Shown: positions 1 to 6,951, numbered from the stretch's first letter. The stretch: 8,967 nt of DNA from an uncultured Eubacteriales bacterium (GCA_902803675.1 CADCQZ010000410.1:1-8967); one strand, 5' to 3'. Numbers and translations: made by a program. Notes: generated by a model from the letters alone, not told the origin.

Positions 1-353
1 CCGGGCAGATGGGCTTCCTCCGGGAAGACCACCATGAACTGCCCCTTTTTGAGCGGGTACCCTTTGCCCTGCGCGCTGCCCAGGACGGCGTCCCCTTCTT
101 CATCGTATTCCCGGGTCACCTGAAGCGACCCCGTATCCGCCACCATGATGATCTCCGACCCTTCCAGGACATAATGGATGTCGATATACTTTCTGTGCGC
201 CTCATAGATGCCCGACTCTTTCGTCTGATACCCGAATACGTTCACATAAGCGCCGTCGGGCAGTTCATGCCTGCCGGGGTCAAGCGTATCAAGTTTCCCG
301 GACCGGATGAGGGCCACAGCGTCCTGCACCCGTTTGAGCGTGTCAAAATCCAT
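1..353 (-). CDS. yhcH: YhcH/YiaL/EbgC-family (NanQ-like) sugar anomerase, 3' end cut by window edge
   Basis: The 117 visible residues begin MDFDTLKRVQDAV and carry the family hallmarks: DPGRHELPDGAYVNVF (25-40), EAHRKYIDIHYVLEGSE (51-67, with E51, H53 and H60 as likely metal or active-site residues) and VVFPEEAHLP at the truncated end (H115). The family is a small cupin-like fold of about 150 residues, so roughly the last 35 are missing. E. coli YhcH (NanQ) is reported to act on N-acetylneuraminate, speeding interconversion of its anomers before the lyase; relatives occur in other sugar operons. The ATG at 353 is chosen because GGAGGG lies 7 bases upstream and the protein starts as family members do. 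It follows the NanA stop by 22 bases, so it is almost certainly cotranscribed with it. Family assignment is secure; the substrate is inferred from the neighbouring lyase. Confidence 0.88.
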   Translation of the reverse strand, partial: MDFDTLKRVQDAVALIRSGKLDTLDPGRHELPDGAYVNVFGYQTKESGIYEAHRKYIDIHYVLEGSEIIMVADTGSLQVTREYDEEGDAVLGSAQGKGYPLKKGQFMVVFPEEAHLP

Positions 354-375
354 ACAGCGTCCCTCCGTGCTTATC

Positions 376-1311
376 TTACTGACCGGCCCGGATCCGTTTG
401 GCGATCTCAAGGCCGATATGTTCCTCGTCGTCGATACCAAGCAGCGTGCTGACCAAAGCCTCCCGCTCCTCTTCGGTGAAGTTGAGGAACGGCCTTCTCG
501 CCCAGCCCGCCCGGACGCCCGCGGCCCTGAGCCACAGCTTGAGGCAGGCCATCATGCTGCCGCTGGACACCCCCGCGGTGACGACCCGGAGCGCTTTGCG
601 CTGCAGCTCCGCCGCCAGGGCGATGTCGGACGCCTTCACGGCGTTCCATATCCGGATGTACAGATCCGGGATGCAGTTGTAGAACGAGCCGATGACGCCG
701 TCCACGCCCAGGGCCATATTGGAAGATCCCATTTCGTCGCAGCCGCCGTAGATCCTGAACGCCTCCCCGCAGCTGTCCCGGATCTGCATGATCTCATAGA
801 TCGCGGTCCCGGTATACTTAAGGCCCCTGACACGCGGGATGGAGGCAAGGCGCTCGATCATCTTTTCGGTCATCATGCCCGCCAGCGGGATGTTGTAGAC
901 CACCATGGGCAGATCCGTTTCTTCCGCGATGTCCCGGTAATAGGAGAAGATCTGATCCTCGGTGAACTTGAAGTAGAAGGGCGGAACACTGGATATGCCG
1001 TCCGCCCCCGCGCGCGCAGCGTGCCTGGCCAGATCGAGGGAGGCGCGGGTGGAGATCGCCCCCACATGCACGATCACCGGCAGACGGCCCGCGACCTCGT
1101 CCAGCACGATCTCCACCTGCCGCTTGCGCTCGTCACTGTCCATCAGGAACGCCTCGCCCGTGGATCCGGTGATGTACAATCCCCCGATGTCAAAGCTCAT
1201 CAGGAACCGGACGAGCTCCCGGGTGCCCTGTTCGTCAAGATCTTCCTTTTCGTCGAACACGGAAAGGACCGCGGGGATGACCCCTTTGAAGGCCTCAAAA
1301 CCGTTCTTCAT
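376..1311 (-). CDS. nanA: N-acetylneuraminate lyase (DHDPS/NAL-family class I aldolase)
   Basis: A 311-residue protein of the DapA/NanA TIM-barrel aldolase family, expected to cleave N-acetylneuraminate to N-acetylmannosamine and pyruvate in the cytoplasm. Visible motifs: GSTGEAFLM (49-57, pyruvate-carboxylate loop), SSVPPFYFKF (107-116), VVYNIP (137-142, catalytic Tyr139), GLKYTGT (163-169, Schiff-base Lys165), YGGCDEM (188-194) and GVIGSFYN (205-212). The G.DE motif followed by IGS.YN matches sialate lyases. The Arg of the YN.P.RTG motif of dihydrodipicolinate synthases is absent (YNIPLAG here), which argues against a lysine-pathway role. Length fits the family (about 300). The ATG lies 3 bases after the preceding ATPase stop, with GGGAAAGG upstream, so it belongs to the transporter operon. 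A related 2-keto-3-deoxy acid aldolase specificity cannot be excluded. Confidence 0.9.
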   Translation of the reverse strand: MKNGFEAFKGVIPAVLSVFDEKEDLDEQGTRELVRFLMSFDIGGLYITGSTGEAFLMDSDERKRQVEIVLDEVAGRLPVIVHVGAISTRASLDLARHAARAGADGISSVPPFYFKFTEDQIFSYYRDIAEETDLPMVVYNIPLAGMMTEKMIERLASIPRVRGLKYTGTAIYEIMQIRDSCGEAFRIYGGCDEMGSSNMALGVDGVIGSFYNCIPDLYIRIWNAVKASDIALAAELQRKALRVVTAGVSSGSMMACLKLWLRAAGVRAGWARRPFLNFTEEEREALVSTLLGIDDEEHIGLEIAKRIRAGQ

Positions 1312-1314
1312 CGC

Positions 1315-2355
1315 TTACGCCTTTCCCACCTTGACCACGTCGTCCCGCTCTTCCAGCATTTTCTTGACCTTGTGGCAGGCGACGAAGTGGCTGACGCCGT
1401 TGATCAGATACTCCTCCAGCTGAGGCCGGGCGGACTTGCACTCCTCCGTGCATTCCGGGCAGCGGGGGTGGAACGTGCAGCCGGACGGCGGTTTGGCCGG
1501 GGAGGGCACGTCGCCCTGCAGCGGGATGCGCTTTTTCTTCTTGGTCACGTCCGCCACGGGGATGGCGCTCAGAAGCGCCCTGGTGTAGGGATGGAGGGTG
1601 TTCGCGAACAGTTCCTCGGAGGTGGTCAGCTCCACGATGCGCCCTAAATACATCACCGCGATCCGGTCCGCCAGGTATTCCACCACGGAGAGGTCGTGGG
1701 TGATGAAGATGTAGGTGAGATTGTGCTCGGCCTTCAGCTGATTGAGCAGTTTAAGAACCTGAGCCTGGATGGACACGTCCAGGGCCGAGACCGCCTCGTC
1801 GCAGATGATCAGCTCGGGATCCACCGACAGGGCGCGGGCGATGCCGATGCGCTGGCGCTGGCCGCCCGAAAACTCGTTGGGATAGCGGGTCATGTATTCC
1901 CGGGGCAGGTTCACGTCCTCCAGCAGCTTCCCGATCTTCTCGATGCGTTCCGCCTTGGACTTGACGCCGAACTTGATCAGCGGATCCTCCAGGGATCCGA
2001 AGATGGTGAAGGCCGGGTTCAGGGAAGAGTACGGGTCCTGAAAGACGATCTGTATCTTCTGACGGGCGGCGTCCAGTTCCTTCCGGGACAGCTTGCGCAG
2101 GTCCTTATAGCCGTCCTCGAACTTGTATTCCATGGTGCCGTCGGTGGCCTGGACCAGCTGCAGGATGGATTTGCCCAGAGTGGTCTTGCCGCACCCGGAC
2201 TCGCCCACCAGGCCGAGAGTCTCGCCGCGGTACACGTCCAGGTTGATGTCATCGACCGCTTTCACATGGCCGACCACGCGTTTTAAGATACCCTTTTTGA
2301 TGGGGAAGTAGGTTTTTACTCCCCGGACCTTGAGCAGGATCTCACGGTCAGACAT
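1315..2355 (-). CDS. dppF: ABC importer ATPase, peptide/nickel family (DppF/OppF type)
   Basis: A 346-residue nucleotide-binding subunit that powers import through the neighbouring permease pair. Motifs in order: Walker A GESGCGKTT (51-59), Q-loop FQDP (Q106), signature SGGQRQR (163-169), Walker B LIICDE (E187), D-loop SALD (190-193) and switch His220 in FITHD. The C-terminal oligopeptide-transporter extension starts at HPYTRALLSAIP (255-266) and contains Cys293, 299, 302 and 306, a pattern that coordinates an iron-sulfur cluster in some family members. The SSLNPAFTIF sequence after the Q-loop and the position as second ATPase gene fit DppF/OppF. The start overlaps the end of the previous ATPase gene by 8 bases, and GGAGGTGA stands 6 bases upstream, indicating translational coupling. 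The symbol is a family name; genome context suggests a sugar acid rather than a dipeptide as cargo. Confidence 0.92.
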   Translation of the reverse strand: MSDREILLKVRGVKTYFPIKKGILKRVVGHVKAVDDINLDVYRGETLGLVGESGCGKTTLGKSILQLVQATDGTMEYKFEDGYKDLRKLSRKELDAARQKIQIVFQDPYSSLNPAFTIFGSLEDPLIKFGVKSKAERIEKIGKLLEDVNLPREYMTRYPNEFSGGQRQRIGIARALSVDPELIICDEAVSALDVSIQAQVLKLLNQLKAEHNLTYIFITHDLSVVEYLADRIAVMYLGRIVELTTSEELFANTLHPYTRALLSAIPVADVTKKKKRIPLQGDVPSPAKPPSGCTFHPRCPECTEECKSARPQLEEYLINGVSHFVACHKVKKMLEERDDVVKVGKA

Positions 2356-3370
2356 CCTTCCTCACCTCCCCGTAGTTGAAGCAGCGGGTATAATGCCCTT
2401 CCTCGCACCATTCCTCCGGAGGCATCTCCTTTTCGCACCGCTCCGTCGCGTAATCGCAGCGGGGGCAGAACTGGCAGCCTTTGGGACGGTTGAACGGGTC
2501 CGGCGTGACACCGCGGATGGGCTCGAGCTGCTGGTTCTTGCCCTTGCCCAGGACCGGGATCGAACGCAGCAGGGCTTTGGTGTAGGGATGGGTGGGCCTC
2601 GTGAAGATATCCTCGACCCTGCCGTACTCCACGATATTGCCCATGTACATCACGGCCACCTCGTCCGCCATCTCAGCGACCACGCCCATATTGTGGGTGA
2701 TCATCAGGATCGCCGTGCCGTAATCCCTCTTCAGGCTGTTCATCAGCTCGAAGATCTGGGCGCTGATGGTCACGTCCAGGGCCGTGGTGGGCTCATCCGC
2801 CAGAAGGATCTTCGGCTCGCAGGACATGCCCATGGCGATCATGGCCCTCTGACGCATGCCGCCGGAGAACTGATGCGGATACTCGCCGTCCCGGATATCG
2901 GCGGCGGGGATGCCCATATCGCTCAGGTCCTCCACGGAGGCCTGTTTCAGTTCCCGTTTGCTCATCCCCGGCTTGTGCTGTTTGATCATTTCCCGGATCT
3001 GGTGACCCACGGTGTAAACGGGGTTCAGGGCCGTCATGGGATCCTGGAAGATGATCGCGATATCCTTGCCGCGGATGCTGCGCATCTCTTTTCCGTTCTT
3101 TTCCAGCTGATCCAGGCGCACCGCTGTGCCGTCCTCTTTGTAATAGGTGATGGAGCCCTCCTCGATGCGGCTGAGCTCGGGCAGAAGACGCAGGATGGAG
3201 TTGGCGGTCACCGACTTGCCGCAGCCCGATTCACCCACGACGCACAGGGTCTTCCCGCGCTTGATGTCGAAACTGACGCCCCGGAGGACCTTGTTGCACC
3301 GCTGGTTGGTGTAGAAGCTGACGTGCAGATCCTTCACGGACAGGACGATATCATTTTTGTTTTCTGACAT
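2348..3370 (-). CDS. dppD: ABC importer ATPase, peptide/nickel family (DppD/OppD type)
   Basis: A 340-residue ATPase subunit, partner of the following DppF-type protein. Walker A GESGCGKS (46-53), Q-loop FQDP (Q109), signature SGGMRQR (169-175), Walker B ILLADEPTTALD (188-199, Glu193) and switch His226 (ITHN) are all intact. The C-terminal extension holds HPYTKALLRSIP (261-272) and a cysteine cluster KGCQFCPRC (297-305) plus Cys312, consistent with the iron-sulfur site known in this subfamily. The reading frame is open further upstream to 3427, but the ATG at 3370 is preferred: it has GAGGAGG 8 bases upstream and begins just before the conserved first strand (IVLSVKDLHVSFY). The upstream extension would overlap the permease gene and has no family similarity. 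The gap from the permease stop is 13 bases. The symbol is a family name. Confidence 0.92.
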   Translation of the reverse strand: MSENKNDIVLSVKDLHVSFYTNQRCNKVLRGVSFDIKRGKTLCVVGESGCGKSVTANSILRLLPELSRIEEGSITYYKEDGTAVRLDQLEKNGKEMRSIRGKDIAIIFQDPMTALNPVYTVGHQIREMIKQHKPGMSKRELKQASVEDLSDMGIPAADIRDGEYPHQFSGGMRQRAMIAMGMSCEPKILLADEPTTALDVTISAQIFELMNSLKRDYGTAILMITHNMGVVAEMADEVAVMYMGNIVEYGRVEDIFTRPTHPYTKALLRSIPVLGKGKNQQLEPIRGVTPDPFNRPKGCQFCPRCDYATERCEKEMPPEEWCEEGHYTRCFNYGEVRKDV

Positions 3371-3383
3371 ATCGTTTCCCTCC

Positions 3384-4322
3384 TCAGCCGATCTGTGTGG
3401 GATCGCTGGCGTCGCGCAGGCCGTCACCCATGAAGTTGATAGCCAGCACGAACAGGATCAGCATCACAGCGCAGGGCAGCCACATCCACCAGTACTCCAG
3501 CCAGTCATACCGGATCGTGCCGGCGTTGGTGATCACGTTGATGATATTGCCCCAGGTCGCGATCTCCTGCGGGACACCGTAGCCCAGAACGGACAGGGAA
3601 GCCTCCTGCAGGATGAACATCGCGGTGGAAAGGGTGATATTCACCACGACCGGGCCGATGGTATTGGGGAGCAGATGCTTGAAGGCGATCTTCAGGTCCG
3701 AAACGCCGAAAGCGCGCAGGGCCTGGACGAACTCCTCCTCCTTGAGGGAAAGCACCTTGCTGCGGGCCATGCGGTACATGCTGGGCCAGCCGGTGAGGAT
3801 GAAGATCAGGATCATGTTTTCCAGGCTCTGCCCCACCAGGGCCACCATGATGATGATGAGCACCATCTGCGGGAAGGCGAGGAACACATCGGATATCTTG
3901 AGGATGACGGCATCCATGAGGCCGCCCTTGTAGCCGACGAACATGCCCAGAGTGACGCCGATCAGCGCGGCGCCCAGCGCGCTGCCCAGACCCACGACGA
4001 TACTGATGCGGCCGCCGTAGAGCATGCGCGACCAAATATCACGGCCCATCTGGTCCGTACCGAAGATATGGCCCGCGGAAGGAGCGGCGATCCTCTCCTT
4101 CAGGGAGATCGCCGTGGGCTGATACCGGGTGAACAGGGGCGCGGCGAAGCACATCACGCAGATCACCACGAACAGCACAGCGCCCAGCACGGCCAGCTTG
4201 TTGGCCATGATCTTCCTGAGCGTGCGGTTCGTCAGCTTCGTGGCCAGACGCCCGCTTTCTTCCAGAGCGCGGATCTTATCCAGTCTGCGGTCAAGCGCAG
4301 ATCTTCTTTTAATATTACTCAT
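3384..4322 (-). CDS. dppC: ABC importer inner-membrane permease, DppC/OppC type
   Basis: A 312-residue membrane subunit that forms the transport channel with the DppB-type protein. An N-terminal basic cytoplasmic segment (1-40) leads into a first membrane helix (about 43-64), followed by an extracellular loop with HIFGTDQMGRDIWSRMLYG (85-103), the characteristic OppC_N/permease junction. Further hydrophobic helices lie near 107-130, 140-165, 168-182, 225-245 and 281-298. The ATPase-contacting EAA loop is EEFVQALRAFGVSDLKI (196-212), ending HLLPN. The chosen ATG at 4322 shares an ATGA overlap with the preceding permease stop and has GAGGGTGA 7 bases upstream. The frame continues open upstream to 4595, but that extension lies wholly inside the DppB gene and is not family-like. 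Family assignment is firm; cargo is not readable from the permease. Confidence 0.92.
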   Translation of the reverse strand: MSNIKRRSALDRRLDKIRALEESGRLATKLTNRTLRKIMANKLAVLGAVLFVVICVMCFAAPLFTRYQPTAISLKERIAAPSAGHIFGTDQMGRDIWSRMLYGGRISIVVGLGSALGAALIGVTLGMFVGYKGGLMDAVILKISDVFLAFPQMVLIIIMVALVGQSLENMILIFILTGWPSMYRMARSKVLSLKEEEFVQALRAFGVSDLKIAFKHLLPNTIGPVVVNITLSTAMFILQEASLSVLGYGVPQEIATWGNIINVITNAGTIRYDWLEYWWMWLPCAVMLILFVLAINFMGDGLRDASDPTQIG

Positions 4323-5269
4323 GACAGCTTCACCCTCGGATCCAGTACGGCGGTCAGGATATCGACCAGAAGTGACGACAAAAGCACCAGCAGGACCATG
4401 AACAGGCCCACAGACATGATGATGGGCGTGTTCTGCGACTTGACGGCGTCCGTGAACCAGCGGCCGACACCGGGCCACTGGAAGATATTCTCGATCACGA
4501 TGGAACCGCTGATCAGCATGGGAAGACGGAAGCCGATCAGCACCATGACCGGCGTGCAGGCCACGCGGAAACCGTGCAGCAGGTTCACCTTCCATTCCGG
4601 CAGGCCCTTGGCCCGCGCGGTCTTGACGTAGTCACGGTTCATGGAATCCAGCATGCTGGAGCGGGAATAGCGCATGACACCGGCTGTCATGGAGATCCCC
4701 AGGACGAACGCCGGCAGGAAAAGGTGATGGAGCTCGTCCAGGAGCCCCTCCGTACCGCGCTGGCCCACCGGGAACCATTTCAGATTCAGGCAGAAGATGA
4801 TGATGCAGAAAACGCCGAACAGGAACTGGGGGATGGCCACGCCGATCATGCCCGCGACGGTCAGAACGTTGTCGGCCAGCTTGCCCTTGCGGATCGCGGA
4901 GATCACGCCGAGCACGATGCCCAGGATCGTGGAGATGATGAGCGCGGCGATGGACAGCTCGATCGTGGCCGGCAGCTTCTGCATCATCAGCTGCCCCACC
5001 GGCATGTTGTTCTGGAGCGAGTAGCCCAGATCGCCGACGCATACGCCCTTGAGCCAGTTGAAATACCGGACGATCATGGGCCCGTCCAGCCCCTTCGCCG
5101 CACGGAAGGCCTGCACCTCTTCCGGTGTCATTTCCGCCAGCTGATCCATCGGGATCAGGAAATCGATCACGTCGCCGGGCATCAGCTCGACCCCGACATA
5201 GATCAGGAACGTGATGATCAGCAGCATCGGTATGATGCTCAATACCTTTCTGATGATATAGTTCAGCAC
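4319..5269 (-). CDS. dppB: ABC importer inner-membrane permease, DppB/OppB type
   Basis: A 316-residue channel subunit. It opens with the family N-terminus (LNYIIRKVLSIIPMLLIITF, residues 2-21), has the periplasmic or extracellular loop with LMPGDVIDFL, then the GDLGYSLQNNMPVGQLM segment (79-95) typical of DppB/OppB. Hydrophobic helices lie near 9-29, 101-124, 135-162, 183-198, 240-258 and 284-306. The EAA loop is RDYVKTARAKGLPEWKV (212-228). The sequence ends with LVDILTAVLDPRVKLS, a normal family end. The start codon is GTG, the only non-ATG start among the complete genes here; it is supported by GGGGGAGG 9 bases upstream and by alignment to the usual N-terminus. The stop overlaps the next gene as ATGA. 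It lies 82 bases downstream of the binding-protein stop, across a stable hairpin. Confidence 0.92.
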   Translation of the reverse strand: MLNYIIRKVLSIIPMLLIITFLIYVGVELMPGDVIDFLIPMDQLAEMTPEEVQAFRAAKGLDGPMIVRYFNWLKGVCVGDLGYSLQNNMPVGQLMMQKLPATIELSIAALIISTILGIVLGVISAIRKGKLADNVLTVAGMIGVAIPQFLFGVFCIIIFCLNLKWFPVGQRGTEGLLDELHHLFLPAFVLGISMTAGVMRYSRSSMLDSMNRDYVKTARAKGLPEWKVNLLHGFRVACTPVMVLIGFRLPMLISGSIVIENIFQWPGVGRWFTDAVKSQNTPIIMSVGLFMVLLVLLSSLLVDILTAVLDPRVKLS

Positions 5270-5278
5270 AGGAAGAAG

Positions 5279-5286
5279 CCTCCCCC
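5279..5286 (-). promoter_or_regulatory. Shine-Dalgarno that supports the GTG start of the DppB-type permease
   Basis: On the minus strand GGGGGAGG lies 9 bases before the GTG at 5269. No in-frame ATG with a comparable site gives the conserved N-terminus, so this site decides the start. It lies just downstream of the intergenic hairpin and remains outside the stem. Confidence 0.65.
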
Positions 5287-5305
5287 TTTCGGTATGAAAA
5301 GGATG

Positions 5306-5328
5306 GGGGCTAGCCGAAAGCTAGCCCC
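5306..5328 (-). terminator. Intercistronic hairpin after the binding-protein gene (attenuator or mRNA stabiliser)
   Basis: A perfect 9-bp inverted repeat, GGGGCTAGC and GCTAGCCCC, with a 5-base loop (TTTCG on the transcribed strand). It starts 24 bases after the binding-protein stop. The sequence following the stem on the minus strand is CCATCCTTTTC, so the T-run is short and offset, which points to partial rather than complete termination. Such hairpins between the binding-protein gene and membrane genes are common in ABC importer operons and explain the excess of receptor over channel. A role as 3' end protection for the receptor mRNA is equally possible. Confidence 0.7.
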
Positions 5329-5351
5329 TCTTTGACGCGTTTGACCGATGA

Positions 5352-6938
5352 TTATTTCTTCTCGTACATGTTGATGAACACGTACCTGGGGAAGGTGACG
5401 TTGACGGTCTGCACGGTGTAGCCTTCCATGTTCTGCAGCTGCTGGATCTGGGAGGAGTCCTTGCAGAACGCGTAGTCGATCTTGCCGGCCATCGCGTTGG
5501 TGATCAGGTTCTCATCACCCTGGTCGGTGGACGGATACAGATAGATCTTCTCGATGTTGCCGCTGCCCTTGACGAAGTAGTTCTCGTTGCGGGCCAGCAC
5601 GGTGTATTCACCGAGCTTCACGGTCTCGATCTTGAAGGGACCGGAGCCGATGGGATTCTGCCAGAAGGTGTCCGCGCTGAAGTTTTCGGGAGCGACCTTT
5701 TCAAGGCAGTGCTGCGGCAGGATGGGCCACTGGGCGAAGATCGTCAGGGCGTTGGGCTGCGCGTTGTTGAACTCGAAGGTCACCTTGTTGCCGTCGATGG
5801 TGATCGACTTAACGTCCTTGGCCACTTCGGTCATGACGGTGTTGGCGCCGGGCAGCAGCGGATAGTATTCGAAGGTCCACTTCACGTCGGCGGGGGTGAG
5901 GGGCTCGCCGTCATGCCAGACGACGCCTTCACGCAGCACGAAGGAGATGACCTTGCCGTCCTCGGAGACTTCGTAGCTCTCAGCCAGCTCGCCGTCCGTG
6001 GGAGCGAGGCTGCCGTCCGCGTTCAGCAGGCGGTCGAAAACGACTTCCTGGGTCCACCACAGGCCGGGGTTGGTGGCGGTGTGCTCGATGCTGTTGATGG
6101 CGCCGCCGTTGGAGTACATGGTCTTGTCATCGCGGGCGATGGTCCAGTCGAGGATGTTCTTCTGGTAGGAATACTGATCGTTGCCCACCGGGTTGCCGGC
6201 CATATCCAGCTTGTCGGAAGTGACGATCCAGGAGGGGATGAAGAACATCGGGAAAACTTCGACGTTCTCGTTCTCGTAGATCTGCAGCGCGTCGTAGGCG
6301 GCCTTCTGGTCCTCGATGGAGACCGCGAAGCGGGCCTTCTCGATCAGGGCATCCAGCTGGGGATCCGCCGGGATCGTGGAGTTGTTGGGAGCGGTGCTGT
6401 GATGGCGGTTGTAGAACTCACCCAGCGTCAGAGCGTTGGTGCCGGCAAAGCAGATGTCCCAGTCCACTTCGGTGTGCACGCCGTCCGCGGAGGGCGTCCA
6501 CAGCAGCTGGGTCAGGTTGTCGGTGAGCAGCTGGAACTCCATCTTGACGCCCACATCGCCCCAGTAGGCCTGGATGGCGGTGATGGTATCCAGCAGGTTG
6601 CCCGTGTAGTACACCGCTTTGAGGGTGTAGCTGCCGTCCCAGCCCGCTTCGTCGAGCAGGGCCTTCGCCTTCACGGGGTCATAGACGTATTCGGTCAGGC
6701 CGTCCGCCTGCCAGAAGCCTTCGGGCACGAGGGACTTGTTGGCCGCGACCACGGTGTTGTTCCACAGGGCGTCGACGATGGTGTCCATGTCGATGGCATA
6801 CCAGAGGGCCTGACGGACACGCACGTCCTGCAGCGGGTTCGGATACTGGGTGCCGCCGACGCCGTCGGCATGCGCGGCAGTGATCCCGAGAGACAGGGCC
6901 AGGCACAGAGCCAGAGCCAGAGCGAGCAGTTTCTTCAT
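5352..6938 (-). CDS. Solute-binding protein, SBP_bac_5 (DppA/OppA) family, circularly permuted
   Basis: A 528-residue secreted receptor for the adjacent peptide/nickel-type importer. Residues 1-24 are a signal peptide (MKK, hydrophobic core, cleavage after AHA); no lipobox is seen, since Cys12 lies inside the core after ALAL. The mature order is reversed relative to the family. Residues about 34-268 correspond to the usual second half: PLQDVRVRQALWYAID (35-50), YDPVKAKALLDEAGW (86-100), AAYDALQIYENENVEVFPMF (213-232) and a terminal strand ending ILDWTIA. Residues about 270-528 correspond to the usual first half: VVFDRLLNADG (299-309), LAESYEVSEDGK (318-329), LREGVVWHDGEPLTPADV (335-352), NPIGSGPFK (428-436), ending YVFINMYEKK, which normally runs straight into P..D.RVRQA. 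Every family segment is present once and total length is normal, so this is a permutation, not a truncation. The ATG at 6938 has GGGAGGT 6 bases upstream; an in-frame ATG at 6974 would place 12 extra residues before the signal peptide and has no such support. Cargo is probably a sialic or related sugar acid, inferred from the downstream lyase. Confidence 0.9.
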   Translation of the reverse strand: MKKLLALALALCLALSLGITAAHADGVGGTQYPNPLQDVRVRQALWYAIDMDTIVDALWNNTVVAANKSLVPEGFWQADGLTEYVYDPVKAKALLDEAGWDGSYTLKAVYYTGNLLDTITAIQAYWGDVGVKMEFQLLTDNLTQLLWTPSADGVHTEVDWDICFAGTNALTLGEFYNRHHSTAPNNSTIPADPQLDALIEKARFAVSIEDQKAAYDALQIYENENVEVFPMFFIPSWIVTSDKLDMAGNPVGNDQYSYQKNILDWTIARDDKTMYSNGGAINSIEHTATNPGLWWTQEVVFDRLLNADGSLAPTDGELAESYEVSEDGKVISFVLREGVVWHDGEPLTPADVKWTFEYYPLLPGANTVMTEVAKDVKSITIDGNKVTFEFNNAQPNALTIFAQWPILPQHCLEKVAPENFSADTFWQNPIGSGPFKIETVKLGEYTVLARNENYFVKGSGNIEKIYLYPSTDQGDENLITNAMAGKIDYAFCKDSSQIQQLQNMEGYTVQTVNVTFPRYVFINMYEKK

Positions 6939-6944
6939 GAATCT

Positions 6945-6951
6945 ACCTCCC
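6945..6951 (-). promoter_or_regulatory. Shine-Dalgarno of the binding-protein gene
   Basis: GGGAGGT on the minus strand ends 6 bases before the ATG at 6938. It fixes the start at the signal peptide (MKKLLALALA) rather than at the in-frame ATG at 6974. Confidence 0.8.

Noticed and set aside
376..1311. Dihydrodipicolinate synthase (dapA) for the aldolase gene.
   Set aside because: The YN.P.RTG arginine motif is missing, the sialate-lyase G.DE and IGS.YN motifs are present, and the neighbours are sugar-acid genes.
3843..3862. Run of ATGATG units.
   Set aside because: These are isoleucine codons on the minus strand in a DppC membrane helix (IIIMVAL), not a microsatellite of note.
5306..5328. 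Hairpin as the end of the operon transcript.
   Set aside because: The genes on both sides encode parts of the same transporter, the T-run is weak, and no promoter is seen between it and the permease gene.
6900..6905. Cys12 in the binding-protein signal peptide as a lipobox cysteine.
   Set aside because: The residue before it is Leu rather than Gly/Ala/Ser and it lies mid-core, too early for lipoprotein processing.
6901..6927. Repeated CCAGAG/CCAGAGC units that look like a short tandem repeat.
   Set aside because: They encode the Leu-Ala-rich hydrophobic core of the signal peptide; codon reuse explains them.
5352..6938. Truncated or frameshifted binding-protein pseudogene.
   Set aside because: The frame is intact over 528 residues with a good start and signal peptide, and all family segments are present once; only their order differs.
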